Assembly: GCA_022827625.1 (NCBI GenBank)
Contig: JAJEIE010000016.1
Location: forward strand, 45,642-109,641
Reading direction: 5' to 3'
DNA from: Candidatus Poribacteria bacterium
Lineage (GTDB): Bacteria; Poribacteria; WGA-4E; WGA-3G
Length of the DNA stretch: 64,000 nt
Part shown: positions 26,284 through 34,240 of the stretch, one piece after another
Layout: each line of letters starts with the position of its first letter
Numbering within the stretch: position 1 is the first letter of the stretch
Position numbers and translations under genes: made by a program
Notes under the pieces: model-generated
Seen by the model: only the letters and a program-made list of their open reading frames with translations
The model's database searches: none
Told to the model about the DNA's origin: nothing

Positions 26284-28029
26284 ATGTTTGGCACACAAAG
26301 AGATTTCAAGAACCGTATTGCCGAATATCAAAGCAGTTTGGTAGGTATCAAACACCTGCACCAATTATCACCAATGCGTCCGAAACCGAACCGACCGATT
26401 GCAGTCCATGTGACAACATCCGGGGGCAGTGCTTACGACGCAGTTCGTTGTTGGATGAATGCAAATGGTGAAGAAACAACAGTCGAGCTCGTCCCAAACA
26501 AATCAGTATGGAGTACACTCGAATGGCGATATGTCCGGCACTGGCACGGAGAGATGCCACCACAACCAAGCGGGACAACAGTGCGCTACAAGATTGGTGG
26601 ACGCGTTCTGGACGCAGATAACTGGGTTTTTGCCGATAATCAAGCGCGAATCCTTTCGGAAGCAACAGAATTTGCGATTTCGGTGGACAATTACGATGCA
26701 CCGACGTGGGTTCGTGATGCCGTTATCTATCACATCTTCCTTGATCGATTCTATCCGGGGGACGGTGTGCCGTGGAAGAAACCAACGAACCTCTCTGGGT
26801 TTTTTGGTGGTACGCTCCGCGGGGCAATTCAGAAACTTGACTACATCCAATCGCTCGGTTGCAATGCCGTCTGGCTCTCGCCGCTCTTTGCAAGCCCGAC
26901 CCACCACGGCTACGACGCAATAGATTATTACACTGTTGAACCCCGATTCGGCACGAACGCGGAACTGATGGAACTCATTGAAAAAGCACACCAGCGCGGT
27001 ATACGTGTTATTCTCGATTTCGTCGCCAATCACTGGTCGAACCACCATCCGACGTTTCAGGCAGCACAACGCGATCCAGACAGCGAATATCGGGCATGGT
27101 ATACATGGCAGCGATGGCCCGACGCATACACAAGTTTCTTCGGCGTGAAAGGGATGCCTCAACTGAATCTAAAGCATAAACCCGCAAGCGACTATTTACT
27201 GGAGTGTGCCCAGTATTGGTTACGCAAAGGTATTGATGGCTATCGGCTTGACTATGCCCCAGGTCCGCCACATACATTCTGGGCAGATTTCCGTAAGGCA
27301 TGCAAAGCTGTAAATCCTGACGCTTTTCTATTTGGAGAGGTAGTCGGTCATTCAGCAATAATCGCCTCTTACGTTCCGCATTTTGATGGGTGTCTCGACT
27401 TTCTACTTGCGGACGCACTCCGTCGGACTTTTGTTCTTGAAACTTCAACGCTGTTGGAATTCGAGGCGTTTTTAGGGGCACACGAGGTTTATTTTTCGGA
27501 TGGCTTTTCTCTCCCCGCTTTCTTGGACAATCACGATATGACACGTATCCTCTATTTGGCGAAGGAGGATAAAGCAAAGGTCCGATTAGCCGCATTAGTG
27601 CTTTTCACACTCTCGGCACCGCCTGTAATCTACAACGGAACCGAGGTAGGGATTTCACAACGAAATCCACTTGGACGTTTTGAGGAGGCAAGGCTCCCAA
27701 TGCCATGGAGGGATGAATCAGACAGAGATTTACTCGCTTATTTTCAACGTTTGGGAGAATTACGGAGCCAGTTTCCAGTGATGACTTCAGGAAAGCGAGA
27801 AGCAGTTCACTTGGACACTCAAAACGGAACTTACGCTTACATTTGGACTTCAGAAGCCGGTTCTGTGATGATTGCATTGAATACAAGCAAACGTTCCCGA
27901 ACAATCAATGTTCCAACTTCTTCCTTACAAACCCCTGCAAAAGATCTGCTCAATGAAAACAGGGTGACAGTATCAGAAAATTCTGTAAACGTTTCGCTCC
28001 CTGCCCAAAGTGGAGCGTTTATCGCCTGA
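26284..28029 (+). CDS. GH13 alpha-amylase family glycosidase (neopullulanase-like)
   Basis: A 581-residue glycoside hydrolase family 13 enzyme. After an N-terminal beta domain (about 1-140) comes the TIM barrel with the four usual regions: DFVANHW, GYRLDYAPG (nucleophile Asp), LFGEVVG (acid/base Glu) and FLDNHDM (transition-state Asp). DRFYPGDG and YHIFLDRF are typical of cyclomaltodextrinase/neopullulanase. There is no signal peptide, so it is probably cytoplasmic and acts on imported maltodextrins. The ATG at 26284 is preferred over GTG at 26278 because GGAG lies 8 bases before it. Confidence 0.88.
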   Translation: MFGTQRDFKNRIAEYQSSLVGIKHLHQLSPMRPKPNRPIAVHVTTSGGSAYDAVRCWMNANGEETTVELVPNKSVWSTLEWRYVRHWHGEMPPQPSGTTVRYKIGGRVLDADNWVFADNQARILSEATEFAISVDNYDAPTWVRDAVIYHIFLDRFYPGDGVPWKKPTNLSGFFGGTLRGAIQKLDYIQSLGCNAVWLSPLFASPTHHGYDAIDYYTVEPRFGTNAELMELIEKAHQRGIRVILDFVANHWSNHHPTFQAAQRDPDSEYRAWYTWQRWPDAYTSFFGVKGMPQLNLKHKPASDYLLECAQYWLRKGIDGYRLDYAPGPPHTFWADFRKACKAVNPDAFLFGEVVGHSAIIASYVPHFDGCLDFLLADALRRTFVLETSTLLEFEAFLGAHEVYFSDGFSLPAFLDNHDMTRILYLAKEDKAKVRLAALVLFTLSAPPVIYNGTEVGISQRNPLGRFEEARLPMPWRDESDRDLLAYFQRLGELRSQFPVMTSGKREAVHLDTQNGTYAYIWTSEAGSVMIALNTSKRSRTINVPTSSLQTPAKDLLNENRVTVSENSVNVSLPAQSGAFIA

Positions 28030-28040
28030 GAAGCGAGAGA

Positions 28041-28092
28041 AAAGGAAAAGGGGATCAGCAACTACGAAATGTCGTTACCGGTCCCCTTCCTT
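28041..28092. terminator. Bidirectional stem-loop between convergent genes
   Basis: AAGGAAAAGGGGA pairs with TCCCCTTCCTT across about 28 bases that contain a smaller hairpin. It lies between the GH13 gene and the haem lipoprotein gene. Confidence 0.6.
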
Positions 28093-28114
28093 ATATAGGT
28101 GTTGTCGGATGTGA

Positions 28115-28915
28115 CTACTGGGCACCATTGCCGTTACCGGCACCATTACCAGCACCGTCGCCAGCACCATTACCAGCATCAGCCGCGCCGTTCATGCCTT
28201 CCATGTCGTCGCCCATGGTCTCAGCACCTTCCATACCTTCCATACCTTCCATGTCGTCGCCCATCATATCGTCGCCCATGTCGTCCATGGGGAGCGATAC
28301 GAAGACGCTGTCGTTCATAGCACCAATGTGACAACCGTGGCAGCCGTTAGCTGCATCTTCCTTGTTGGAGCCTGCGATCTGCATATACGCAGCATCTGCA
28401 CTGGGACGAAGATATTTTTTGTAGACCCACCCATTGTGACCAGCATACATCATATCGTCGCTTTTCATCATCACGGCGACTTTATCGACAAACGTTTCAG
28501 TCTTATCCATAATTTCTTTGACGATCACGGTACCAGCCGGATATGCTGCTGCTCCCGCCTTATTCGCCATAGCACCGATATCGTTGATGTAGACAGTGCG
28601 TGCGGTAAGAGCACCACCATCTATCGGCGGTGGATTATGCGCTGCACCCGTCTCAGCGGGGCTCGTAGCATCAGCCACGGAGACAGTGGGAGCAGGCAGA
28701 GCGACATGCGCCCACGACATATACATTGTCGAGTCCAGCATCTGCATCATATCCATCATCATGTCATCGGTAGCCATCATATCATCACCGGTCATCATAT
28801 CGTCGCCAGCCACCATGTCAGCGGGTTTTAAGGCGTTCTGGGTCCTATCACAGGATACGAAGGTAATACTACAAATAATTAAAATCGCAATTAAAGCGAT
28901 ACGAAGTTTTAACAT
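28115..28915 (-). CDS. Met/Asp-rich lipoprotein with a single CxxCH haem motif (cytochrome P460-like)
   Basis: A 266-residue exported lipoprotein (lipobox FVSC, C22). A first tract of GDDMM/TDDMM units covers about residues 33-58. A core domain (AYPAGTVIVKEIMDKT...) resembles cytochrome P460, and C192-H-G-C-H196 is a c-type haem site near its end. A second tract of DDM and EGMEGM units follows, and the tail is GAGNGAGNG. Met/Asp repeats could bind copper or other metals. The signal region and D/M tract are shared with the 29561 gene, so they are paralogues that differ by gain or loss of the haem domain. Confidence 0.65.
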   Translation of the reverse strand: MLKLRIALIAILIICSITFVSCDRTQNALKPADMVAGDDMMTGDDMMATDDMMMDMMQMLDSTMYMSWAHVALPAPTVSVADATSPAETGAAHNPPPIDGGALTARTVYINDIGAMANKAGAAAYPAGTVIVKEIMDKTETFVDKVAVMMKSDDMMYAGHNGWVYKKYLRPSADAAYMQIAGSNKEDAANGCHGCHIGAMNDSVFVSLPMDDMGDDMMGDDMEGMEGMEGAETMGDDMEGMNGAADAGNGAGDGAGNGAGNGNGAQ

Positions 28916-28971
28916 TAACTAATACCTCTCATTCTATATTTGTCAAAGTGAAAAATAACCAAGAGTCGCAG

Positions 28972-28999
28972 GCTTTAAAGCGACAAAGCCTACCCACTT
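28972..28999 (-). promoter_or_regulatory. Conserved leader hairpin AGGCTTT...AAAGCCT, copy 1
   Basis: A 7-bp inverted repeat, with loop GTCGCTTT on the minus strand, about 60 bases upstream of the haem lipoprotein start. The same hairpin occurs about 65 bases upstream of the 29561 gene. It may be a shared mRNA control element. Confidence 0.45.
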
Positions 29000-29056
29000 T
29001 ATTGTGTTACTCTTCAGATTCATACATTACACAACTTCACTAAAAATTATATGGTT

Positions 29057-29191
29057 AAAACTTACGCAGCAGCGATATTTATCGCTGGAGATTTCAGTTG
29101 TTGACAGAGATACTCAGAAAGCAATCCGTGCTTGACTTGATAAAGGGTTTGCCCGTTTCATAAACTTTACGTATCAGATTGCGTAAGTTCT
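29057..29191. mobile_element. MITE-like element, 135 bp, ends ACTTACGCA / TGCGTAAGT
   Basis: Terminal inverted repeats AAAACTTACGCA and TGCGTAAGTTCT share their inner 9 bases with the 120-bp elements at 29413 and 56911, but the interior is different (it contains GCGATATTTATCGC). No gene inside. Confidence 0.6.
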
Positions 29192-29412
29192 AATAAACTA
29201 ACATTGTAGTTATAATAAGCCAATTTTTCTTTTAATGCAAATTAAAATTATGAACGTCTAAATATAATGAAAAAACCAAATTGTTAGTCGCAACGTGAAC
29301 TTGATAAAATTGTTACGTGTAGTCCTGATCATCTAAGGCCCGTAGGGGTGGAAACCTTGCAAGCAGGTGTTTTGTGAAAATGTGGCATTTATAGTGCGTT
29401 ATAAAAATAAGT

Positions 29413-29532
29413 AGGACTTACGCAAACTGAGCAAATAGGATGGGTTTTCCACTGAAAAAGCCATTATTTTAGTGTTTTAACCCCCTAAATCCCCCTTATC
29501 AGGGGGACTTAAAAAGAAAATGCGTAAGTCCT
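29413..29532. mobile_element. MITE-like element, 120 bp, copy 1
   Basis: Perfect 12-bp terminal inverted repeats AGGACTTACGCA/TGCGTAAGTCCT. The interior holds CCCCCTAAATCCCCCTTATC followed by AGGGGGACTT, where CCCCC and GGGGG can pair. It matches the 120-bp element at 56911-57030 in length, ends and right half. Too short to code for a transposase, so it would need one supplied in trans. It occupies most of the gene-free stretch between the two Met/Asp-rich lipoprotein genes. Confidence 0.8.
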
Positions 29533-29560
29533 AATGGTTACGAATTATGAGATGGAACCA

Positions 29561-29956
29561 TTAATTGGTATTATCGTCATCGTCATCGTCATCGTCATCG
29601 TCCATGCCATCAGTCATGCCGTCGTCCATACCGTCGTCCATGCCATCAGTCATGCCGTCGTCCATACCGTCGTCCATACCATCAGTCATGCCGTCGTCCA
29701 TACCGTCGTCCATGCCATCAGTCATGCCATCAGCCATGCCGTCATCCATCATGGTGCCGTCATCCATCATAGTACCGTCGTCCATCATGGTGCCGTCATC
29801 CATCATGGTGCCGTCGTCCATCATGTCTTCTGATGGGGTGCCTTCCTGCATCATATCATCGGTAACCGGTGTCATGACCTGCTGCGCTCTATCACAAGAT
29901 ACAAAGGCAAGACAACTGATCAAAACAGCAATTAAAAGAATCTGAAATCTTAACAT
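29561..29956 (-). CDS. Met/Asp/Gly-repeat lipoprotein
   Basis: A 131-residue lipoprotein (signal MLRFQILLIAVLISCLAFVSC, lipobox Cys 21). After residue 33 it is almost entirely DDGTMM, then DDGM and TDGM units, ending in a run of ten Asp. This acidic, Met-rich tail looks like a metal-binding polymer and may be length-variable, since the DNA is a set of 12- to 36-base tandem repeats. It is a paralogue of the 28115 lipoprotein by signal, FVSCDR and D/M pattern but has no haem domain. The plus-strand serine-rich open frame over the same DNA is a shadow. Confidence 0.7.
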   Translation of the reverse strand: MLRFQILLIAVLISCLAFVSCDRAQQVMTPVTDDMMQEGTPSEDMMDDGTMMDDGTMMDDGTMMDDGTMMDDGMADGMTDGMDDGMDDGMTDGMDDGMDDGMTDGMDDGMDDGMTDGMDDDDDDDDDDNTN

Positions 29957-30020
29957 TGTTCGTGCTCCTTATTCTATATTCAAAGTAAAAAGTTAAGGAA
30001 AAGTAACAAATCTCTGACTG

Positions 30021-30045
30021 AGGCTTTAAAGCAATAAAGCCTATC
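30021..30045 (-). promoter_or_regulatory. Conserved leader hairpin AGGCTTT...AAAGCCT, copy 2
   Basis: AGGCTTTATTGCTTTAAAGCCT on the minus strand, quoted as AGGCTTTATTGC then TTTAAAGCCT. It lies between the promoter at 30088-30116 and the start of the Met/Asp-rich gene, as in the paralogue. Confidence 0.45.
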
Positions 30046-30087
30046 GAGTGTGCCTCTCCAAACCCATATACCATACAATTTAGGCAA

Positions 30088-30116
30088 ATTATACAATATT
30101 ACATTTTAATTTGCAA
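30088..30116 (-). promoter_or_regulatory. Promoter of the 29561 Met/Asp-rich lipoprotein
   Basis: On the minus strand: TTGCAA, a 17-base spacer, TATAAT. The leader is about 125 bases and includes the conserved hairpin. Confidence 0.6.
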
Positions 30117-30152
30117 CAAAAATACAGAAGCGTTGTTACCTATAGATTCCCT

Positions 30153-31823
30153 CTATGGATCGGTTTTTAGGATTTCCGAGCGAACTTTAAGAATATAGAG
30201 ATGATTCGGGGCTTGGGTAAAGGCAGCCGCAATTTCACGTCCAGCATCGGGACTCCGGTTGAGACGGTGATAAACGAGTGCCAGTGTAGCACGGTGTGCT
30301 GGTTGTCCATCGCTTTTAACAGCCGTCTCAGCAAGCGTAAGGGCTTCATCAAGATCCCTGTTTTCCCAAGCAAGCAAGGATGCCAAGGCATCCTTTGGAA
30401 ACGGAACATCCGGGGCAAGCTGGATTGCACGACGAAAATCGGTCTCCGCCAGATCAGATGCTTCCTGTTTCTGATAAATTTTTCCACGCCACAAATACCC
30501 AGGTGCCCACATCGGTTCGTGTTGTATTCCCATTGTCAAGGCTTGCCCAGCAGCCTCCAAGTCTCCGACGCTCTCATGTAAGTTTGCGAGCTGCACATAG
30601 GCATTCATAAAATCAGGTTCATGCTGGATGAGCGTGAGATAGTGGGATACAGCCGCCGTTGGATCTCCAAGCTTTGCCGCTATTGTACCGAGATGTAAAA
30701 GTGCCTGACGTGAGGTCGGCTCTATCGTAAGGACACGCTGATACAACTGCCTGGCACTCGTCAATTCGCCGAGTTGCATCTGAACATAAGCATAATCTTT
30801 CAAGGCAAGCGTAAACGTGTCATCCGCATCAAGAGCCTTCCGCAGGGGCGCTAAGGCACGCCGTAGCTGCTTTTCTTGAATGAACCAATGCGCCTGACGG
30901 AGATAGCGTTCAGCAAGCGTCCGACGGTAGCGCGTCTCAGCAGCTGTCGCTGCCTGGGTCTCTCCCATATCGCGCAGAACATTCGCGAGTGACTTGTGAA
31001 ACACCGGTTCGCGCGGGGCATAGCGGACGGCACGCGCATAAAAACGCCGAGCAATAGCGAGTTGTCCACGTCTTAAACCGACTTCACCACGCCCGAACGC
31101 TGCACTCGCAAGCGTTTCATCTTGCACGAGTGCCTCCCTAAAAACAGCATCGGCTTCGTCAATCCGATTGAGTTTGAGAAGCACATGTCCGAGATTGTTA
31201 TAGGCAGCGGTCGTGTCCGGATGCAACTGGACAGCAACAATATAATATCTGCGCGCCTGCTCTAAGTTCCCGCGCTCCGTCTCAATCTGTCCCAAAGCGA
31301 CGTACCACGCCGCAGGTGTGTCCTTACCAGCACCTTTGACGGCTTCTTGAAACCAGGTGTCGGCTTCATCGAGCTGCTTGTTTCGGTGATACGCAGCAGC
31401 AAGTTTAGCCTGTACCATGACCTGTAGACGTGACTTTATAATATCGCCTTGCGGCTCAGTCGAGAGGTGTTGCAAGGCACGTTGGAAAGCAGCGATAGCA
31501 ATGGGATAATCCTTCAGTTTTGCAGCGGCATCCCCCACTCCGATATGGACAATTGGAAATTCGGGTGCTTCCTCGGCAAGACGTTGATATAATTGGAGTG
31601 CCTCGCGCCACTTCTCTGCTTGGAATGCACGCTGCGCGTCTTTTAACTGTTTCTGAAATGCCTTCGGATAATCCGTTATATCGTCGGATAAGAGGTCTCC
31701 AAACGTCAGCGTAGTAAACAGAAACAGGAAGGCTCCAAGAAAAAAGAGCTGCCATTTCTCTGTTAGAATGTGCAACGCCATCTCTCTATTTTCCGTGAAA
31801 GGTAGATTATAATAATTCCGCAT
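30153..31823 (-). CDS. TPR-repeat protein, envelope-anchored
   Basis: A 556-residue protein with an N-terminal hydrophobic segment (LFFLGAFLFLFTTLTFG, about residues 26-42) and then about 12 tetratricopeptide repeats (for example TTAAYNNLGHVLLKLNRIDEA). The first ATG (31823) is 4 bases after the stop of the SurA-like gene; ATG at 31781 (MALHILTEK) is an alternative that gives a more usual signal sequence. TPR solenoids bind other proteins; with a SurA-like chaperone upstream in the same operon, a role in periplasmic or outer-membrane assembly is plausible. Confidence 0.8.
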   Translation of the reverse strand: MRNYYNLPFTENREMALHILTEKWQLFFLGAFLFLFTTLTFGDLLSDDITDYPKAFQKQLKDAQRAFQAEKWREALQLYQRLAEEAPEFPIVHIGVGDAAAKLKDYPIAIAAFQRALQHLSTEPQGDIIKSRLQVMVQAKLAAAYHRNKQLDEADTWFQEAVKGAGKDTPAAWYVALGQIETERGNLEQARRYYIVAVQLHPDTTAAYNNLGHVLLKLNRIDEADAVFREALVQDETLASAAFGRGEVGLRRGQLAIARRFYARAVRYAPREPVFHKSLANVLRDMGETQAATAAETRYRRTLAERYLRQAHWFIQEKQLRRALAPLRKALDADDTFTLALKDYAYVQMQLGELTSARQLYQRVLTIEPTSRQALLHLGTIAAKLGDPTAAVSHYLTLIQHEPDFMNAYVQLANLHESVGDLEAAGQALTMGIQHEPMWAPGYLWRGKIYQKQEASDLAETDFRRAIQLAPDVPFPKDALASLLAWENRDLDEALTLAETAVKSDGQPAHRATLALVYHRLNRSPDAGREIAAAFTQAPNHLYILKVRSEILKTDP

Positions 31824-31827
31824 CCGC

Positions 31828-32796
31828 TCATTTCACCCCATTTTCCGGTGCCAGGGCATCGTCCAAAATGTGCCAACTCTCCTCTTTCCTCCGTTCGGCT
31901 AACCATACTGTGAACGCTGCCGCCGCTTTCTCCTGCTGAATCCAGTCACTAATCTCCTCACTAACCTCCTCATAAGTCCGTTGGCGCCCTGGATTGTTCT
32001 GAATACGCTCAACAATTTGATATCCATCTGAAATACGCAGGAGAGCACTCCGCTCAGAATCTGGCAACTCGGCTGCAATAACACCTAACGGCGTGTCTAC
32101 CGCAAGGGTTAACTCCTCAAGTTCAACAGTCAATTGTGTTTCATAAACCTCACGTACAGTTTCAAATGTTTCCCCTCGCTGCAAACGGACATAGAGTTGT
32201 TGTACCAGATTTTCGGCTTTCTGCTTTTCTCCTTCTGAAGCACCCTTAGGTATACGGATAGACAACGCATTAAAGGTGACTGTAGGTGGCACAATAAATT
32301 CAGCACTGTTCGCATCATAGTATGATTTGGCTAACGTTGCGATCTCCGCGCTATTAAGAGCATTGAAAAATATGCGACGGAAAAATTCGTCGTAAATCAG
32401 CTGCTCATAAACCCACGCTTTAAGTGCTTCGTCTTCCAATCGACGTTGCTGCAAAGCAGTTTGAAAGGCTGCATCTGAATTATATTTTTCCCGAATTTCG
32501 GCGATTTTTTCCGCCACCCGAGCGTCGCGTTCGGTAATGACAATACCGAGCCGTTGAGACTCCTGTAAAACCAACTTTCGGTTAATGATAATATCAAGCG
32601 CAGCACGTCTTTCGGCAGTAGTTCGTGCTTCGGTAACATTCGTCCCTATGATAACACTGATGCTTAACGCATTGTCGAGTTCGCTGCGCGTAACCGCATC
32701 GCCATTAACAACGGCAACGACGTAATCAATTAATACCTGCGCGTTTGCACTACCGACAATACAGCACAAAAGCAGAAAGCGAACGTAACGTACCAT
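31828..32796 (-). CDS. SurA-like periplasmic chaperone / PPIase
   Basis: A 322-residue protein with a signal peptide (MVRYVRFLLLCCIVGSANAQ). It then follows the SurA/parvulin layout: IDYVVAVVNGDAVTRSELDN starts the N-terminal chaperone domain, here split as IDYVVAVVNGD and AVTRSELDN. The middle has NRKLVLQESQRLGI, and the parvulin-like part is FNALSIRIPKGASEGEKQKA ... LRISDGYQIVERI. SurA-type proteins guide outer-membrane proteins through the periplasm. One base separates it from the enolase gene upstream and four from the TPR gene downstream. Confidence 0.8.
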   Translation of the reverse strand: MVRYVRFLLLCCIVGSANAQVLIDYVVAVVNGDAVTRSELDNALSISVIIGTNVTEARTTAERRAALDIIINRKLVLQESQRLGIVITERDARVAEKIAEIREKYNSDAAFQTALQQRRLEDEALKAWVYEQLIYDEFFRRIFFNALNSAEIATLAKSYYDANSAEFIVPPTVTFNALSIRIPKGASEGEKQKAENLVQQLYVRLQRGETFETVREVYETQLTVELEELTLAVDTPLGVIAAELPDSERSALLRISDGYQIVERIQNNPGRQRTYEEVSEEISDWIQQEKAAAAFTVWLAERRKEESWHILDDALAPENGVK

Positions 32797-32797
32797 A

Positions 32798-33967
32798 TTA
32801 GCGCGGATTCCTCGGCGTTAGCCACTCTTCTTCGATCTGAAGACCGAGTCCAGGACCGTCATTTGGAGAAATATAGCTCTCCGTTGGGAGAGATTCGCCT
32901 TCAAAGCGTTTCATCTCTTCCAAAGGCACCCCTGGCGGGACACCCAAATAGTACTCTACCCACGGCGTATTGGGCATAGCGGCAGAAAGATGGAGTCCAG
33001 ATTGTCGAAGCCCACCACCGTGAAAAATAACCGTTAAACCGGCGGCATCAGCAAGATGACAGATCTTAACACATTCGGTTATACCGCCCACCCAGAAGGT
33101 GTCCGGCTGCAAGATATCCAAGCACCTTCTCTCAATAATCTGTTGAAATGGAAAACGCGTGTAGTGATGCTCGCCACTCGCTAAACTCACCCAATCAACA
33201 GCCTCCCGAACTTTCACCAAACCTTCGATGTCTTCGGGAATGAGAAACTCTTCAATCCATTTGAGACGATACGGACGCAGACGTTGTGCCAAGCGGATAG
33301 TGTAATCCACATCAAAAGCCATGTAGCAATCCAGCATGATTTCAACATCGTCCCCGACCGTTTCTCTGGTTTTCGCGACGAGTTTTTCATTTTCTTTCAA
33401 GCCCCATTCACCATCCACGGGTCCGTAAGGACACGCCAACTTCACCGCTTTGAATCCGAGTTCCAGCTGCCAATCGGTATCGTTGCCGGTTGCGTAGGCG
33501 AAAAGTTTTTCACGTACAGGACCACCGAGGAGTTCATAGACGGGTTGGTCCTTAATCTTACCGTTTAGGTCCCACAAGGCGATGTCAATCCCGCTAATTG
33601 CGCAACTCGTTAAACCTTGTGAACCGTAAGGTTTGGACATACGAAACATCATATCCCAAATCTTTTCAACAGCGAAACAACTTTCACCAATCAGCATCGG
33701 CGCGAAGTGTTCATCAATAATCGCTGCAACAGGCGTTCCGAAGGAGGTCTCGCCTATGCCCCAAGTGCCGTCTTCAGCGGTCACTTTAACGTAGACGGTA
33801 TCCCATTTCGGCATCCAACTGGAACGGTGGCGTTTGTATTGCGGATAACGCGACATCGGATTCGCAACTTCAGCATGGGTGTTCCACGCAGCGCGACGGG
33901 GTTGTGTGGGTTCGCCTTCACGCGGCGGCACGTTGATTCGGACTGTCTGGATGTCTTTTATCTTCAT
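32798..33967 (-). CDS. rhmD: L-rhamnonate dehydratase-like enolase superfamily protein
   Basis: A 389-residue enolase-superfamily enzyme close to RhmD, which dehydrates L-rhamnonate to 2-keto-3-deoxy-L-rhamnonate. NPMSRYPQYKRHRSSW, YATGND, VKLACPYGPVDGEWG, MLDCYM (metal Asp), WIEEFLIPED (metal Glu), SGEHHYT (metal Glu), QPDTFWVGGITE and IFHGGG (catalytic His) all follow the RhmD order. GGAG lies upstream of the ATG. It forms a tight run with the SurA-like and TPR genes, an unusual pairing for a sugar-acid enzyme. Precise substrate unproven. Confidence 0.8.
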   Translation of the reverse strand: MKIKDIQTVRINVPPREGEPTQPRRAAWNTHAEVANPMSRYPQYKRHRSSWMPKWDTVYVKVTAEDGTWGIGETSFGTPVAAIIDEHFAPMLIGESCFAVEKIWDMMFRMSKPYGSQGLTSCAISGIDIALWDLNGKIKDQPVYELLGGPVREKLFAYATGNDTDWQLELGFKAVKLACPYGPVDGEWGLKENEKLVAKTRETVGDDVEIMLDCYMAFDVDYTIRLAQRLRPYRLKWIEEFLIPEDIEGLVKVREAVDWVSLASGEHHYTRFPFQQIIERRCLDILQPDTFWVGGITECVKICHLADAAGLTVIFHGGGLRQSGLHLSAAMPNTPWVEYYLGVPPGVPLEEMKRFEGESLPTESYISPNDGPGLGLQIEEEWLTPRNPR

Positions 33968-33993
33968 TTTTCACTCCAATCACGGTTTGAAGC

Positions 33994-34022
33994 ATGATAG
34001 CATAAGCGAGGATTTAATTCAA
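33994..34022 (-). promoter_or_regulatory. Promoter of the rhmD-surA-TPR operon
   Basis: Minus strand: TTGAAT, 17 bases, TATCAT, about 27 bases before the start codon. It is divergent from the promoter at 34052. Confidence 0.55.
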
Positions 34023-34051
34023 ATGTCTGGGAAGAATGGAAGCGTCAAAAT

Positions 34052-34080
34052 TTGTTTTAAACGCTGCCATACAGTATAAT
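34052..34080 (+). promoter_or_regulatory. Promoter of the 34241 gene
   Basis: TTGTTT, 17 bases, TATAAT. The leader is about 150 bases; no structure recognised. Confidence 0.5.
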
Positions 34081-34240
34081 AGAGTTGTCTCTAAATATAA
34101 TTTTTAACAATTATGTTTGGTCGGCGTTTCCTTAGTAAAAATCTACTGCAGGTTACGAAAGGCTTCCTAAAGATTCAAAATCTGCAAGGACAACAGACGC
34201 AGCAGCTCATATTCAATAATTTAAAAAATCGGAGGACCTT

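Noticed and set aside
29580..29790. CRISPR-like repetition
   Set aside because: The repeats are directly tandem coding units of 9-36 bases without unique spacers.
29565..29945. Plus-strand Ser/Pro/Met-repeat open frames over the Met/Asp-rich lipoprotein gene
   Set aside because: They are the complement of the GAT/ATG codon repeats; no ribosome-binding site or signal, while the minus frame has a good lipoprotein signal and promoter.
28970..30046. c-di-GMP (GEMM) riboswitch in the two lipoprotein leaders
   Set aside because: The AAAGCCTA string recalls GEMM, but the rest of the consensus and the second stem are absent; kept only as a shared hairpin.
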